Below, in pieces: positions 16,006 through 24,115 of a DNA stretch of 41,035 nucleotides. A model generated the notes under the pieces. That model had not been told where the DNA came from, did no database searches, and was given only the letters and a program-made list of their open reading frames with translations. Both the position numbers and the translations under genes were made by a program. Source of the stretch: Nitrosomonas sp. (GTDB lineage: Bacteria; Pseudomonadota; Gammaproteobacteria; Burkholderiales; Nitrosomonadaceae); contig BQJA01000023.1 of NCBI GenBank assembly GCA_021604405.1, forward strand, positions 1 through 41,035. The letters run 5' to 3'. Numbering within the stretch: the stretch's first letter is position 1; every line of letters starts with the position of its first letter.

Positions 16006-16707
16006 ATGCCTGTTATTGTATTTGCCAGTCCAAAAGGTGGTGCAGGAAAAACCACATCAACTTTTCTCTTAGCAACAGAGCTTGCCAACCGCAATATGAA
16101 TGTTTCCATCATTGACGCAGACCCTAATCATCCAATTGAAAATTGGAGGAAAGATGGAGGAAAGACCAGTAATCTCAATATCATGGTCAATGAAAATGAG
16201 GATTCTATCCTTGATGATATAGACAATGCGTCAGGCCAAAGCGATTTTGTTATTGTTGATCTTGAAGGGACCGCAAATTTATCCGTTGCTTATGCGATTT
16301 CAAGGGCCGATCTTGTGATTGTGCCTTCGCAGCGTTCGACACTGGACGCAGGAGAAGCGGCAAAAGCACTGTCCCTGGTCAAGCGTCAATCCAGTGTGAC
16401 CGGACGTGAAATTCCCGTAGCCTTGCTTTTAACACGCACCAGCCCTGCCATACGCAGCAAAGGATTAAAGCGCATGCTTGAGAGTTTGGGTGAAAACAAG
16501 GTTGAATCTTTTATCGTGGAAATACACGAACGCGAAGCGTTCAAGGCTGTTTTCGACCATACCTGTACATTGGCACAGCTTGAACATGCGCAAGTGAGCG
16601 GTTTAGATAAAGCCCGTAAAAACGCGGCTGAATTTGCAGCTGAAGCTATTCAGAAATTAAACAATCTGCAATCCAAAAAACCCAAAAAAGTTAAAGGTGC
16701 CGCATGA
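16006..16707 (+). CDS. ParA-family ATPase, VirC1-like
   Basis: 233 residues from ATG 16006, chosen for AAAAGGAA 5-6 bases upstream and because PVIVFASPKGGAGKTT places the deviant Walker A (9-17) at the usual N-terminal position. DADPNHPIENWRK and the late IHEREAFKAVFD resemble VirC1 of Agrobacterium more than classical plasmid ParA. The Walker B-like strand is FVIVDLEG. VirC1-like ATPases can both position DNA for transfer and partition plasmids. It overlaps the next gene by 4 bp and lies directly before repA, so it belongs to the maintenance operon. Confidence 0.85.
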   Translation: MPVIVFASPKGGAGKTTSTFLLATELANRNMNVSIIDADPNHPIENWRKDGGKTSNLNIMVNENEDSILDDIDNASGQSDFVIVDLEGTANLSVAYAISRADLVIVPSQRSTLDAGEAAKALSLVKRQSSVTGREIPVALLLTRTSPAIRSKGLKRMLESLGENKVESFIVEIHEREAFKAVFDHTCTLAQLEHAQVSGLDKARKNAAEFAAEAIQKLNNLQSKKPKKVKGAA

Positions 16708-17093
16708 GTAACACAGAAAAAAAACCGATAGATCCCTTTGCAACCCTTGGTCTTGATAAATATAAAAAGCCGGAGAATAAAAAAGAAACAAGCGTTAAAA
16801 AACCTCCGCCGGATAAAGACGCCATCAAAGCTATTGCCGAGCAAAATGATTTTCAAAGCCGCCAAGCTCCCGTTAAGAGACAGAAAATTGTCACCAAAAC
16901 ATTCTCTTTATTTCAAGAGGATTGCAGCATTATCAATGATGTTTTAAAAGCCTATTTAGAAAACCCCGATGAAGGATTATCACAGCCTTCCGGATCGGAT
17001 GTTGTCCGTGCCGCTTTGCATATTTTGGCTGAGAAATCAGCACAGGAACAAGTCGAGCTTGTTAAAGAACACCGGGGCAGGGGACGGCGGTGA
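16704..17093 (+). CDS. ParA partner with ribbon-helix-helix-like C-terminus (VirC2-like)
   Basis: 129 residues. The first ~60 residues are lysine- and proline-rich and probably disordered. The C-terminal part (KTFSLFQEDCSIINDVLKAYL, then PSGSDVVRAALHIL) reads as a strand followed by two helices, like RHH DNA-binding proteins such as VirC2. It overlaps the VirC1-like gene by 4 bp. Likely role: bind the repeat cluster at 15780-15995 and recruit the ATPase. The family call is tentative. Confidence 0.65.
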   Translation: MSNTEKKPIDPFATLGLDKYKKPENKKETSVKKPPPDKDAIKAIAEQNDFQSRQAPVKRQKIVTKTFSLFQEDCSIINDVLKAYLENPDEGLSQPSGSDVVRAALHILAEKSAQEQVELVKEHRGRGRR

Positions 17094-17138
17094 TAAAAAA
17101 ACAATCGCTCTGCCCAAATTAACCAAAGAGTTTAAAAA

Positions 17139-18179
17139 ATGCCGAAGAAAAGAACACCGGCGAAAAAACCGCCCCAGGCCCCCCTGAAAAGCGCTCAGCT
17201 TGATTTATTTTCGCAATTCGTTGCCAATGACCAGAGCGAAGTTTCGAATACCGTCGAAGTCTGGGAGAGTATCCCAAAATATTTCTTTACGCCCAAGCAA
17301 ACCGAAAAATTACGCACTGTTGATGGCCTGGCAAAACCTTATCAATGGGAATATGAATATAACGGTATGGCTTGTGCCGTCAAAATTCAACCGGCCTTGA
17401 TAGAACAGGAAGACGGGACGTATAAAGCGTTTTTTCCCAATGTGACAGAAGAGCTGGTCGAAGAAGCCTTAAAAAAAATTCTGACTATGCAAAATTATGG
17501 CATGCATGACGCAAGCAACGCTGAAACATGGGTAAGATTTTCTTTGAGCTTGGTTCAACGCGAACTTAAATTGAGGGGCCGTACCCGCAGTCGAAACGAG
17601 ATTAAACACGCCATTGAAGTCATGAGTTCCTGCATATTAACTCTTTACAAACAAGGGAAAGAAGTTTGGAAAGGCCCAATCTTGCAGGACCTCGTCACCG
17701 TAGGCAGAGAAGATTATTTGGCCGATACAGACGCCCAGCATATTGCCAGACTACCTCTTTTTATTAGCCACAGCATAAACCAGCTGGAGTATCGACAGTT
17801 CAATTATGACCGTATGATGGGCTGTAATGAGCAGCTAAGCCGCTGGATATACAAGCAGTTAATTCATCGTTTTCGGCAAGCCTCTCTCACAAATGATTAT
17901 CATTTTATGTATTCTACGCTTGTCAGAAATAGCGGGCTGCTACAACAATCCCGGGAAATTGACAACAGGCGAAAAGTCAAGCTAGCCCTTGATGAGCTTG
18001 TTAATCATAAGGTCTTGATGAGTTACACAGAAGATCAACGGAAAGCAGGGCGGAAGATTATAGATGTGAAATATACGGTGCAGCCAACAAGCGAATTTAT
18101 AACAGAACAAAAAGCAGCCAATAAACGCGAAAAAATGGCACAAACCCACGCCATAGAAAATAAGATTCATGACCGCTAG
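17139..18179 (+). CDS. repA: Plasmid replication initiator RepA
   Basis: 346 residues. A basic, proline-rich start is followed by a segment typical of iteron-binding initiators. TWVRFSLSLVQRELKLRGRTRSRNEIKHAIEVMSSC and the second winged-helix-like part (NEQLSRWIYKQLIHRF, ...REIDNRRKVKLALDELVNHKVL) match the two-domain RepA layout. The iteron array begins 22 bp after its stop, which strongly supports the call. RepA would bind these iterons to start replication and to limit copy number. It lies 45 bp after the ParA partner gene. Confidence 0.8.
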   Translation: MPKKRTPAKKPPQAPLKSAQLDLFSQFVANDQSEVSNTVEVWESIPKYFFTPKQTEKLRTVDGLAKPYQWEYEYNGMACAVKIQPALIEQEDGTYKAFFPNVTEELVEEALKKILTMQNYGMHDASNAETWVRFSLSLVQRELKLRGRTRSRNEIKHAIEVMSSCILTLYKQGKEVWKGPILQDLVTVGREDYLADTDAQHIARLPLFISHSINQLEYRQFNYDRMMGCNEQLSRWIYKQLIHRFRQASLTNDYHFMYSTLVRNSGLLQQSREIDNRRKVKLALDELVNHKVLMSYTEDQRKAGRKIIDVKYTVQPTSEFITEQKAANKREKMAQTHAIENKIHDR

Positions 18180-18181
18180 CC

Positions 18182-18571
18182 TGTGGGTAAATCTTCACAT
18201 GTAGAAGGTCTAGCTCACATTAAGTAGAAGGTCTGGCTCACACATGTAGAAGGTTTGGCTCACATTATGTAGAAGGTTTAACTCACACACATTAAAAAAG
18301 TAGAAGGTCTGGCTCACACTTAACAAAAAAAGTAGAAGGTCTGGCTCACACATGTAGAAGGTCTGGCTCACACTTAACAAAAAAAGTAGAAGGCTTAACC
18401 CACGCTTACAGAAAAGTAGAAGGTCTGACTCACACTTTGAGCATGCAAACTACGATTAACCCCTATGAATCTCAACAACTTTTTAACCCACTAAAATTCC
18501 CTATTCTTTTCTTCTTTTAATCATATAAATATATTAATCTTTAATTAATCATGGTGAGCAGTTGTGGGTAA
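18182..18571. other. oriV: Vegetative replication origin (oriV)
   Basis: The region contains nine RepA iterons (18201-18435), two DnaA-box-like TGTGGGTAA sites on either side of them (18182-18190 and 18563-18571; one mismatch to TGTGGATAA), and an AT-rich stretch at about 18490-18550 (runs such as ATATAAATATATTAATC) suited to strand opening. Position directly after repA is the common arrangement. Confidence 0.8.
18201..18435 (+). repeat. Nine iterons, unit GTAGAAGGTCTGGCTCACAC
   Basis: Iterons start at 18201, 18224, 18246, 18269, 18300, 18332, 18354, 18386 and 18416, all in one orientation. The GTAGAAGG core is constant; the second half varies (TCTAGCTCACAT, TTTGGCTCACAT, CTTAACCCACGC). Start-to-start distances are 22-23 or 30-32 bp, close to two and three helix turns, so all RepA dimers or monomers would face the same side of the DNA. 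These are not CRISPR repeats: the spacers are 2-12 bp. Confidence 0.92.
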
Positions 18572-18599
18572 CTCACTGTCGTTATTTCATAAAGGTTTC

Positions 18600-18942
18600 G
18601 GAGAATACAAAAAGTATCTATCGAGATCGCTACGCTCACCACTTCACACAAAGTTTTTTAACACACCCCATCATCCCCAATCCCATTGCATCTTTCTCTC
18701 TCGATACAGCCTTTAAAATCAAAAGTATTTAGCAAGGAAAAAAGAGCAGAGGAATTAACTCACCCAGGATGCTCCACTGAAAGATTTCAGCAAGCAAACA
18801 GCAATATTTCATTGCATCACAGGTTACTTCATTGCTAGTTTGAATCATCAAGCCATGGGTTAAAACCACTGAAAACCACGAATAGCCACGGGACGCCACT
18901 GGCAAAGACAACAACCAGAAAAAATAGATAGAAAGTTAAGCA
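18600..18942. other. Gene-poor stretch between oriV and the Mrr-like gene
   Basis: I see no convincing gene. The one regular feature is four CCAC tetramers exactly 10 bp apart (18866, 18876, 18886, 18896) about 45-75 bp before the Mrr-like start; they could mark a protein-binding site on one helix face. Confidence 0.5.
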
Positions 18943-19506
18943 TTGCTTGCTATATGGGAAGATTTGCAATCTGTTTTTGCGTTGGACCGTTTTATTCCAC
19001 CTGAATTATGGATTTCTCTGCTTGCCGTTGCCTTTTGGCTGTTTGCTATCAAGTGGGACAAAAAAAGGCACCTGCTTTGCCGATGGGCCGCTGTGCAGCA
19101 GCTGAAACGTTTGCAGCGGCTCAATACAGCGCAAGAACAAATAACCCACCTACGGAGCGTTAACCCTTATGTGTTCGAAGAAATGATTTTGAGCGCCTTG
19201 AAACAACGTGGCTACCCGATTAAAAGAAACAAACGCTATTCCGGCGATGGCGGTATCGACGGTCAAGCTATTATCGGAAACCATTGTTATTTGATACAGG
19301 CTAAACGTTACGCCAATCACATTAACCCGGTGCATGTACAATCCTTTGTACGGCTATGCAAAAAGCGTAGAAAACGGGGACTTTTTGTCCATACCGGCAA
19401 GACGGGACAAAAAAGTGAGCGCATCGCGCGATTTTCTGAAATTGAAATTATCAGCGGAGATAGATTGTTAAACATGCTCAATAACGGGCGTAGGATGCCA
19501 CTGTGA
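18943..19506 (+). CDS. Membrane-anchored Mrr-like restriction endonuclease
   Basis: 187 residues from a TTG at 18943; no ATG fits and the exact start is unsure. A hydrophobic helix (WISLLAVAFWLFAIKW, ~23-38) is followed by a coiled stretch. The Mrr_cat fold then shows NPYVFEEMILSALKQRGY, GDGGIDG (Asp106) and YLIQAKRY (Gln119-Lys121), the PD-(D/E)xK core. GLFVHTGKTGQKS continues the family pattern. Mrr-type enzymes cut modified or foreign DNA; with a membrane anchor, this one could act on incoming DNA or take part in plasmid competition (inference). It stands alone after the origin, with weak translation signals. Confidence 0.7.
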   Translation: MLAIWEDLQSVFALDRFIPPELWISLLAVAFWLFAIKWDKKRHLLCRWAAVQQLKRLQRLNTAQEQITHLRSVNPYVFEEMILSALKQRGYPIKRNKRYSGDGGIDGQAIIGNHCYLIQAKRYANHINPVHVQSFVRLCKKRRKRGLFVHTGKTGQKSERIARFSEIEIISGDRLLNMLNNGRRMPL

Positions 19507-19639
19507 CGATCCAAATTATTTTTTGATGGTTTGGTACATAAAAACAAATAAAGGCGCTTCAACGGGCTTAAATTCGCGTTTATTCAGCCCTGTGAAATTA
19601 ACTGCGTGTAAAAAATCATCTTCCTATCGGTGTCAGGTT

Positions 19640-19852
19640 TTAGGATAAGCTATCAAGCCGCTGCGTCCATTTTCCTGATTTTAATGCTTTAACCGCTTGT
19701 TTTTCATCTTGAAAATATTCTTCGCTTTCGCGTGAAACCAGCGCACTTTCTTCGTTTTTAGTGCCGATATAAAAACTGGCAGGACTGCGGAGAACTTGTA
19801 ACTCAAATTCTTTCCCTAGCGTTGATTTCGCAAGTTTGCCGAATTTTTCCAT
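19640..19852 (-). CDS. Hypothetical protein (70 aa)
   Basis: 70 residues, starting MEKFGKLAKSTLGKEFELQV and containing ESEEYFQDEKQAVKALKSGKW. The composition is typical of a folded small protein, but no good ribosome-binding site is visible. No family recognised. It is convergent to the Mrr-like gene. Confidence 0.45.
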   Translation of the reverse strand: MEKFGKLAKSTLGKEFELQVLRSPASFYIGTKNEESALVSRESEEYFQDEKQAVKALKSGKWTQRLDSLS

Positions 19853-19985
19853 GTTTGATACATGGAAAATTACCCTCTTCGTTACAAGAAAATGATGCGG
19901 CTAACGTTTTATGGATTGTGATTTCCAACGCTTTTTTATGATACAGAGATGGCGGACAGGGCCCATTTTGCTTTATGTTGAATGT

Positions 19986-20264
19986 ATGGCATTTTTTATC
20001 ACAGAAAAAGAGACAGAGGAGTATCTGAGTGAGGAGACGCGGCTCATTCCGATGCCAGACGGTTCACAACGCGCTTTTACCGGCTTTAAGCTGATGTGGC
20101 GCTCTCTGGACTATCTCATTTTAACCACGGATTTTACCAGCAAGGACCTGGTTGAGCTGGCGGTTCTCGATGCGGAAGAAATGGGCTATACATTCGAAGC
20201 CAGTTTCCCAAATATGCTGGCTTATGTACACCGCGAAGTCAGAAAAGCCCAGGATATCGACTAA
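19986..20264 (+). CDS. Hypothetical protein (92 aa)
   Basis: MAFFITEKETEEYLSEETRL is followed by RAFTGFKLMWRSLDYLILTT and a helical end (MLAYVHREVRKAQDID). In-frame starts also exist at 19911 and 19938; none has a clear ribosome-binding site, so the start is uncertain. No family recognised; amphipathic and acidic. Confidence 0.5.
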   Translation: MAFFITEKETEEYLSEETRLIPMPDGSQRAFTGFKLMWRSLDYLILTTDFTSKDLVELAVLDAEEMGYTFEASFPNMLAYVHREVRKAQDID

Positions 20265-20311
20265 GAACGATCCACCAAAATTAACAATGGTGGAGCAGGG
20301 GAGAGCTTAAG

Positions 20312-20342
20312 AAAAAAGCCCCCGGCGTTAAGCACAGGGGCT
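20312..20342 (-). terminator. Rho-independent terminator for the SRAP gene
   Basis: On the minus strand AGCCCC and GGGGCT pair (20342-20317) and are followed by TTTTTT (20317-20312). It lies about 140 bp after the SRAP stop codon. Confidence 0.65.
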
Positions 20343-20345
20343 CAT

Positions 20346-20391
20346 GGTGATTATCACCGTTCACGGTCAACGGGTTCCCACCCTGTACCGT
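20346..20391. repeat. Two further hairpins next to the terminator
   Basis: GGTGA-TTA-TCACC (20346-20358) is followed by a nested stem ACGGT/ACCGT (20363-20367, 20387-20391) enclosing GGGT/ACCC (20372-20375, 2080-20383 in window numbering 20380-20383). With the terminator this makes three hairpins in a row over ~80 bp without coding potential. A structured RNA or a folded single-stranded DNA site are both possible. Confidence 0.6.
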
Positions 20392-20483
20392 ACGAGTAGC
20401 CTAACATGATGTATTTGATTGTGTATACCGGATATTTCGGTTCATTGTTATTTATTCGAAGTGTTATCATCTTAACCAGAAAT

Positions 20484-21155
20484 TTATTTATTGACAGGAC
20501 GTATCAACCCCGCATCCTGATTGCTTGTCCGGCCCACCGCAGGAGATACTCCCCATGCCTGCAATTGTTCTGACGCAAATGGTTTAAGAAACGACAAAAG
20601 CATATCATCAGGTAACTGTGAAGCGGTTAGCCAGGTATCCCATGCTTCGATTGGCAGGATTACCGGCATGCGCTCATGGATGGGACGCATCAAATCGTTA
20701 CACTCTGTCGTGATGATGGCGCAGCTATCAATAATAGTTTCATTAACTGTTGCCGTCTCCCATATTCCGGCAAAGGACAGCGGATGGCCATCTTTAGCGG
20801 AAACATAGAAAGGCTGTTTGTTTTGCCTTTCTTTCAGCGGTTTCCATTCATAAAAACCCGAGGCTGGAATAATACACCGTTGCCGGTGAAACGCGGTTTT
20901 GAATATGGGCTTTGTCGCCACTGTTTCGGCCCTGGCATTGATGAGTAATGGCAGCTTCTTGATATCCTTGGCCCAGCGCGGAATAAGCCCCCAACGCATC
21001 ATTGACCCTGCGCGGCCAGTGGAACCGGCGCGAATAACCAGAATATTGGCCGTAGGCGCAATGTTATAGCGCGGCTCGATCTCCGGCATCGAGGCGGCAT
21101 CGTACCAGTCGATCAAACTGGAACGCGGATAAGCCAGGGCAAAACGTCCACACAT
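20484..21155 (-). CDS. SRAP-family abasic-site-binding protein (YedK/HMCES)
   Basis: 223 residues starting MCGRFALAYP. Cys2 is the catalytic residue exposed after removal of Met1. Asn73 (INARAE), Glu103 (SGFYEWK) and His160 (RPIHERMPV) complete the conserved SRAP set. These proteins form a covalent link with abasic sites in single-stranded DNA and shield them. On a mobilizable plasmid, this would protect DNA entering as a single strand or during SOS conditions (inference). A LexA-box-like site lies 34 bp upstream. The neighbouring umuDC genes are transcribed in the same direction. Confidence 0.9.
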   Translation of the reverse strand: MCGRFALAYPRSSLIDWYDAASMPEIEPRYNIAPTANILVIRAGSTGRAGSMMRWGLIPRWAKDIKKLPLLINARAETVATKPIFKTAFHRQRCIIPASGFYEWKPLKERQNKQPFYVSAKDGHPLSFAGIWETATVNETIIDSCAIITTECNDLMRPIHERMPVILPIEAWDTWLTASQLPDDMLLSFLKPFASEQLQAWGVSPAVGRTSNQDAGLIRPVNK

Positions 21156-21188
21156 CGTGTCATTGATCTGCTAAATGAGGGCTTAGTA

Positions 21189-21204
21189 CTGTACACCATA
21201 ACAT
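21189..21204 (-). promoter_or_regulatory. LexA-box-like site before the SRAP gene
   Basis: CTGT-ACACCATA-ACAT differs by one base from the enterobacterial CTGT-N8-ACAG consensus and lies 34-49 bp before the SRAP start. SOS control of the gene is inferred. The host LexA specificity is unknown. Confidence 0.5.
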
Positions 21205-21395
21205 GTTCGTCATGGCACATGCAGATAACCCGATCAAAAAGACCCAAACCGAATGAGAAACCGGTTTTGTTTTCAGGGTGGTCATCTTTATGAAAAATAC
21301 CCCCCTTATCATTGTTCTAAAAATATCCTAGCCGCGCGGCAATGAGCGCCTAAAAACGTGTGAGCGATCAGCGAACACAAATTTTTTAAAACAAT

Positions 21396-21420
21396 AAAAA
21401 AGTAGTCGCGTAAAGCGACT
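21396..21420 (-). terminator. Rho-independent terminator after umuC
   Basis: On the minus strand AGTCGC-TTTAC-GCGACT (21420-21404) is followed by ACTTTTTT (to 21396). It lies 33 bp downstream of the UmuC stop. Confidence 0.8.
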
Positions 21421-21452
21421 GCCAAATCTTCGTTTTTTTATAGTCCACCACC

Positions 21453-22775
21453 CTAACGCGCGTAGGCGACCGGCACATCATTCCATTGCGTGGTGTAGCA
21501 GGGGGTTTTGTTTTCCCGTCGCATGGACCAAGGCTTTTGGGTGGCGGTTGAAAACACCGTGACGGTCTGGTTGCCATAGCGCCGGTTTAATTGATCCATA
21601 GCGGCCATCAGCCGCGCTGATTTTTCATCAAGCGCGTGATCTGCAAATAAGGATTTTTGAACCAAGGCCGCCGCGCTAATGCCGGTCAGCATGACACCGG
21701 CTTTTTTATAGGCAAAACCAGGCCGGTAAATACGCTTTAAGCCAAACAAAGCTGCGCGGATCAAGAGCCTGGTATCGCTACTTGCGCAAGTAAGGGGCAC
21801 CGTGATGCTATTGGCGTATTGCGGGTCCTGTTCACGAAAAGGATTGGTATGGATAAAGACCTGGATGGCGTTACAAACCGAGTGTTGAGCGCGCAGTTTT
21901 TCTGCGGCAGTGCTCACATGACTTGCGACCGATTCTTCAAGGTCGGCGCGTTTATAAACCATTTGCCCAAAAGAGCGTGAGGAAATAATCTGTTTGCGCG
22001 GCGGGGTAATCTCTTCCAGGGCCAAGCATGACACACCGTTTAATTCCCGCGCGGTGCGCTCCATGACCACGCCAAATTTTGTGCGTAGCCATGCGGGCGG
22101 TGTATCGCGCAGCTGCTGCACCGTTTTAATGCCTGCCGCCTCCAGTTTTGCGCTGATCTGAGAACCCACGCCCCAGACTTCCCGCACGGCAATATTGGAA
22201 AATAGTGCGTAGATTTGCTCTGCTGACAGGGATCCCAGGTCACAGACCCCTTCAAAGGCCAGTTGTTTTTTGGCGATGTGATTGGCCAGTTTGGCCAAGG
22301 TCTTGGACGGCCCAAAGCCAACACAAACCGGTAATCCCAGCCACTGGCGGATCCGCTTGCGCATGGTTTGTCCCAGCTGCGTGGCTGAAGGCCAAAGCAA
22401 ATTCATCCCCTGCACAGAGAGAAAACATTCATCAATGGAATAGACTTCGACATGGGGGCTAAACTCCCGCAAAAGCGTCATCACCCGGTCCGACATATCG
22501 CCATACAGCGTATAGTTGGATGAGAGCGCAACGATATGATGTTTTTTGGCCAGGTCTTTTAATTGAAACCATGGCGTGCCCATCTTAACGCCAAGCGCTT
22601 TAACTTCATTGGAACGGGCCACCGCGCAGCCGTCGTTATTGGAGAGTACGACCAGGGGCCGGTTTTCAAGCTTTGGATTAAAAGTCCGCTCGCAACTGAC
22701 ATAAAAGTTATTCACATCCACCAGGGCGAAAACCTGTCGTTCGGTATTGGTTTTATTGGTTGGATTTGTTGGCAT
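21453..22775 (-). CDS. umuC: Translesion DNA polymerase V catalytic subunit UmuC
   Basis: 440 residues, full length for UmuC/RumB/MucB-type Y-family polymerases. [17 protein letters not shown] carries the first catalytic Asp. [21 protein letters not shown] is the steric-gate region and fingers. [12 protein letters not shown] carries the catalytic Asp-Glu pair. The helix-hairpin-helix and little-finger domains follow ([20 protein letters not shown]). Plasmid-borne umuDC raises mutation under DNA damage. It starts 2 bp after the umuD stop, so the genes are coupled, and it ends before a clear terminator. Confidence 0.93.
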   Translation of the reverse strand: MPTNPTNKTNTERQVFALVDVNNFYVSCERTFNPKLENRPLVVLSNNDGCAVARSNEVKALGVKMGTPWFQLKDLAKKHHIVALSSNYTLYGDMSDRVMTLLREFSPHVEVYSIDECFLSVQGMNLLWPSATQLGQTMRKRIRQWLGLPVCVGFGPSKTLAKLANHIAKKQLAFEGVCDLGSLSAEQIYALFSNIAVREVWGVGSQISAKLEAAGIKTVQQLRDTPPAWLRTKFGVVMERTARELNGVSCLALEEITPPRKQIISSRSFGQMVYKRADLEESVASHVSTAAEKLRAQHSVCNAIQVFIHTNPFREQDPQYANSITVPLTCASSDTRLLIRAALFGLKRIYRPGFAYKKAGVMLTGISAAALVQKSLFADHALDEKSARLMAAMDQLNRRYGNQTVTVFSTATQKPWSMRRENKTPCYTTQWNDVPVAYAR

Positions 22776-22777
22776 TG

Positions 22778-23251
22778 CTACACCGGAAATTTTGAGACGG
22801 TGCCAACCACAACGCCCCAGACCTGTAATTCCTCGTGTTCGCGGAACTGTATGGGCGGATACGCAGGATTTTCTGCATGGAGTTCGACGACTTCATTCTG
22901 ACAGTAAAGCCGTTTAACCGTATATTCGTTATTGATCACAGCCAAAACGATATGGCCGTGCTTGGGCTCTACTGAACGATCCACAATCAGCATATCACCA
23001 TCATGAATGTTGGCCCCTGTCATGGAATCACCAATGACACGAAAAAAGAAGGTTGCTGCTTTGTTGCGCACCAGATAATTATTAAGATCAAGACCGCTTT
23101 CAATATAATCATCTGCCGGAGAAGGAAAGCCCGCCGGAATGCGGTGGTTCAGTAGCGGCAGAGGGCATAGCGCCGGATTTTGTTTTGCGCGTTGCAAACG
23201 CGGCAATCCACCAGAGGCATTGGTGTGTGTAAAGGGAATAATATGAGCCAT
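22778..23251 (-). CDS. umuD: UmuD-like self-cleaving protein
   Basis: 157 residues. [12 protein letters not shown] contains the Ala40-Gly41 cleavage site, as in UmuD (CGFPSPAADY). GDSMTGANI supplies Ser76 and YTVKRLY Lys113, the Ser-Lys dyad of S24 peptidases. RecA-stimulated cleavage would produce UmuD', the partner of UmuC. No ribosome-binding site is visible before the ATG, and a palindrome almost touches it. Confidence 0.92.
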   Translation of the reverse strand: MAHIIPFTHTNASGGLPRLQRAKQNPALCPLPLLNHRIPAGFPSPADDYIESGLDLNNYLVRNKAATFFFRVIGDSMTGANIHDGDMLIVDRSVEPKHGHIVLAVINNEYTVKRLYCQNEVVELHAENPAYPPIQFREHEELQVWGVVVGTVSKFPV

Positions 23252-23255
23252 GTCA

Positions 23256-23273
23256 CTGTGTATACACGATCAG
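23256..23273 (-). promoter_or_regulatory. Operator-like palindrome directly upstream of umuD
   Basis: CTGTGTATACACGATCAG holds a perfect 10-bp palindrome GTGTATACAC, and CTGT plus 8 bases resembles half of a LexA box. The right half (GATC) does not fit. LexA control is expected for umuDC, but this site is imperfect and lies only 4 bp from the start codon. Confidence 0.4.
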
Positions 23274-23436
23274 CGCATCAGTATAAAACAAAAAGAGAAC
23301 ATTTGGATTTAATCGGGGTTTAATTCACCGTGTGTGGCAGAGGAGGGGGCCTCTATCACTCACCCATGCATGACAGCATGGTCGTAACAACGGCCCTATA
23401 AAAACACGGGCATGAATTTACGCCTTTAGTGAGTTC

Positions 23437-23832
23437 TCACGCTTTCCAAAACCCGCGTGTTTCACTCTCTTGTTTTTGATTTTCAGGGCGGGGTGATCCC
23501 TCCGTGATAGGGATTACAGACTTATCTTGATGCTCCTTTGGACCATTGCTATTTATTGGTGCCGGATTTTCGGAGGTATTGAGGGAGGGCAGCCCCAGCA
23601 TTTTTCGATCTTGGGCGTTTTTGATATGCCGCTCAAGAACCGGTTGTAAGGACTGATTAAATACTTGGTTCACTTTAATCTCCGCAAGAACGGCCAATCC
23701 GATCAGTTTGGCCTTTTTTAATTGAAGTTGCGTTTTTCGTTTTTCTTCCTGTTTCCTGGCGTCTTTGATCTTTTGCTTAAGTGCCGCCTCTTGCTCAAGC
23801 AGCCTTTTTAACATGATGTTATCGTTACTCAT
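23437..23832 (-). CDS. TraD-like small mobilization protein
   Basis: 131 residues. A lysine-rich coiled segment (LKRLLEQEAALKQKIKDARK) is followed by KKAKLIGLAVLAEIKV, which resembles the core of the short TraD protein beside oriT in Ti-type plasmids, not the F-type coupling protein of the same name. The C-terminal third is proline- and serine-rich. It diverges from the mobC/relaxase genes across the oriT candidate, the usual place for such a relaxosome accessory protein. Confidence 0.6.
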   Translation of the reverse strand: MSNDNIMLKRLLEQEAALKQKIKDARKQEEKRKTQLQLKKAKLIGLAVLAEIKVNQVFNQSLQPVLERHIKNAQDRKMLGLPSLNTSENPAPINSNGPKEHQDKSVIPITEGSPRPENQKQESETRGFWKA

Positions 23833-23985
23833 TAGTCTTTATTCTCCGGTCTGTTTATAGTGTATTGATTATGCCAAACATTGTGGTGCGTGTCTAAAAA
23901 CCGAGGTGGTGGATAGAATAGCGGACATTATTGTGACGGTTATGGATGGTGGTATAATCGTGTTGCATGCTGAGTAGCAAGATGT

Positions 23986-24067
23986 GGAAATGTATATACA
24001 AAACTAGCCGTTTTGCACCTTCATTTCCAATCTTGGCAAGGGGAGCCGCTAGCGCTTTTCCCCGTTG
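23986..24067. other. oriT: Origin of transfer (oriT) candidate
   Basis: Between the divergent mobilization genes lies a nested inverted repeat: GGAAATG (23986-23992) pairs with CATTTCC (24022-24028), and inside it CAAAAC (23999-24004) pairs with GTTTTG (24010-24015). Two bases later comes ATCTTGG (24030-24036), similar to the P-type nick consensus ATCCTG-Y. A second imperfect hairpin with GCAAGGGG...CCCCGTTGC (24037-24068) contains GCTAGC. The hairpin-then-nic order is as in RP4. The exact nick is inferred. Confidence 0.6.
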
Positions 24068-24115
24068 CATCCCCTTTCGCGTACATTGCGTCGAATATTA
24101 ATCCTTTAAAAAATT

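Noticed and set aside
18201..18435. Possible CRISPR array
   Set aside because: Units repeat every 22-32 bp with 2-12 bp between them, no variable spacers and no cas genes; this is an iteron origin.
23252..23436. Hairpins such as CATGC-ATGACA-GCATG and GTGAG-TT-CTCAC between umuD and the TraD-like gene, considered as a single-strand promoter
   Set aside because: The stems are short, and umuDC is transcribed away from oriT, so if the leading region lies on this side the transferred strand could not be its template; evidence is too weak.
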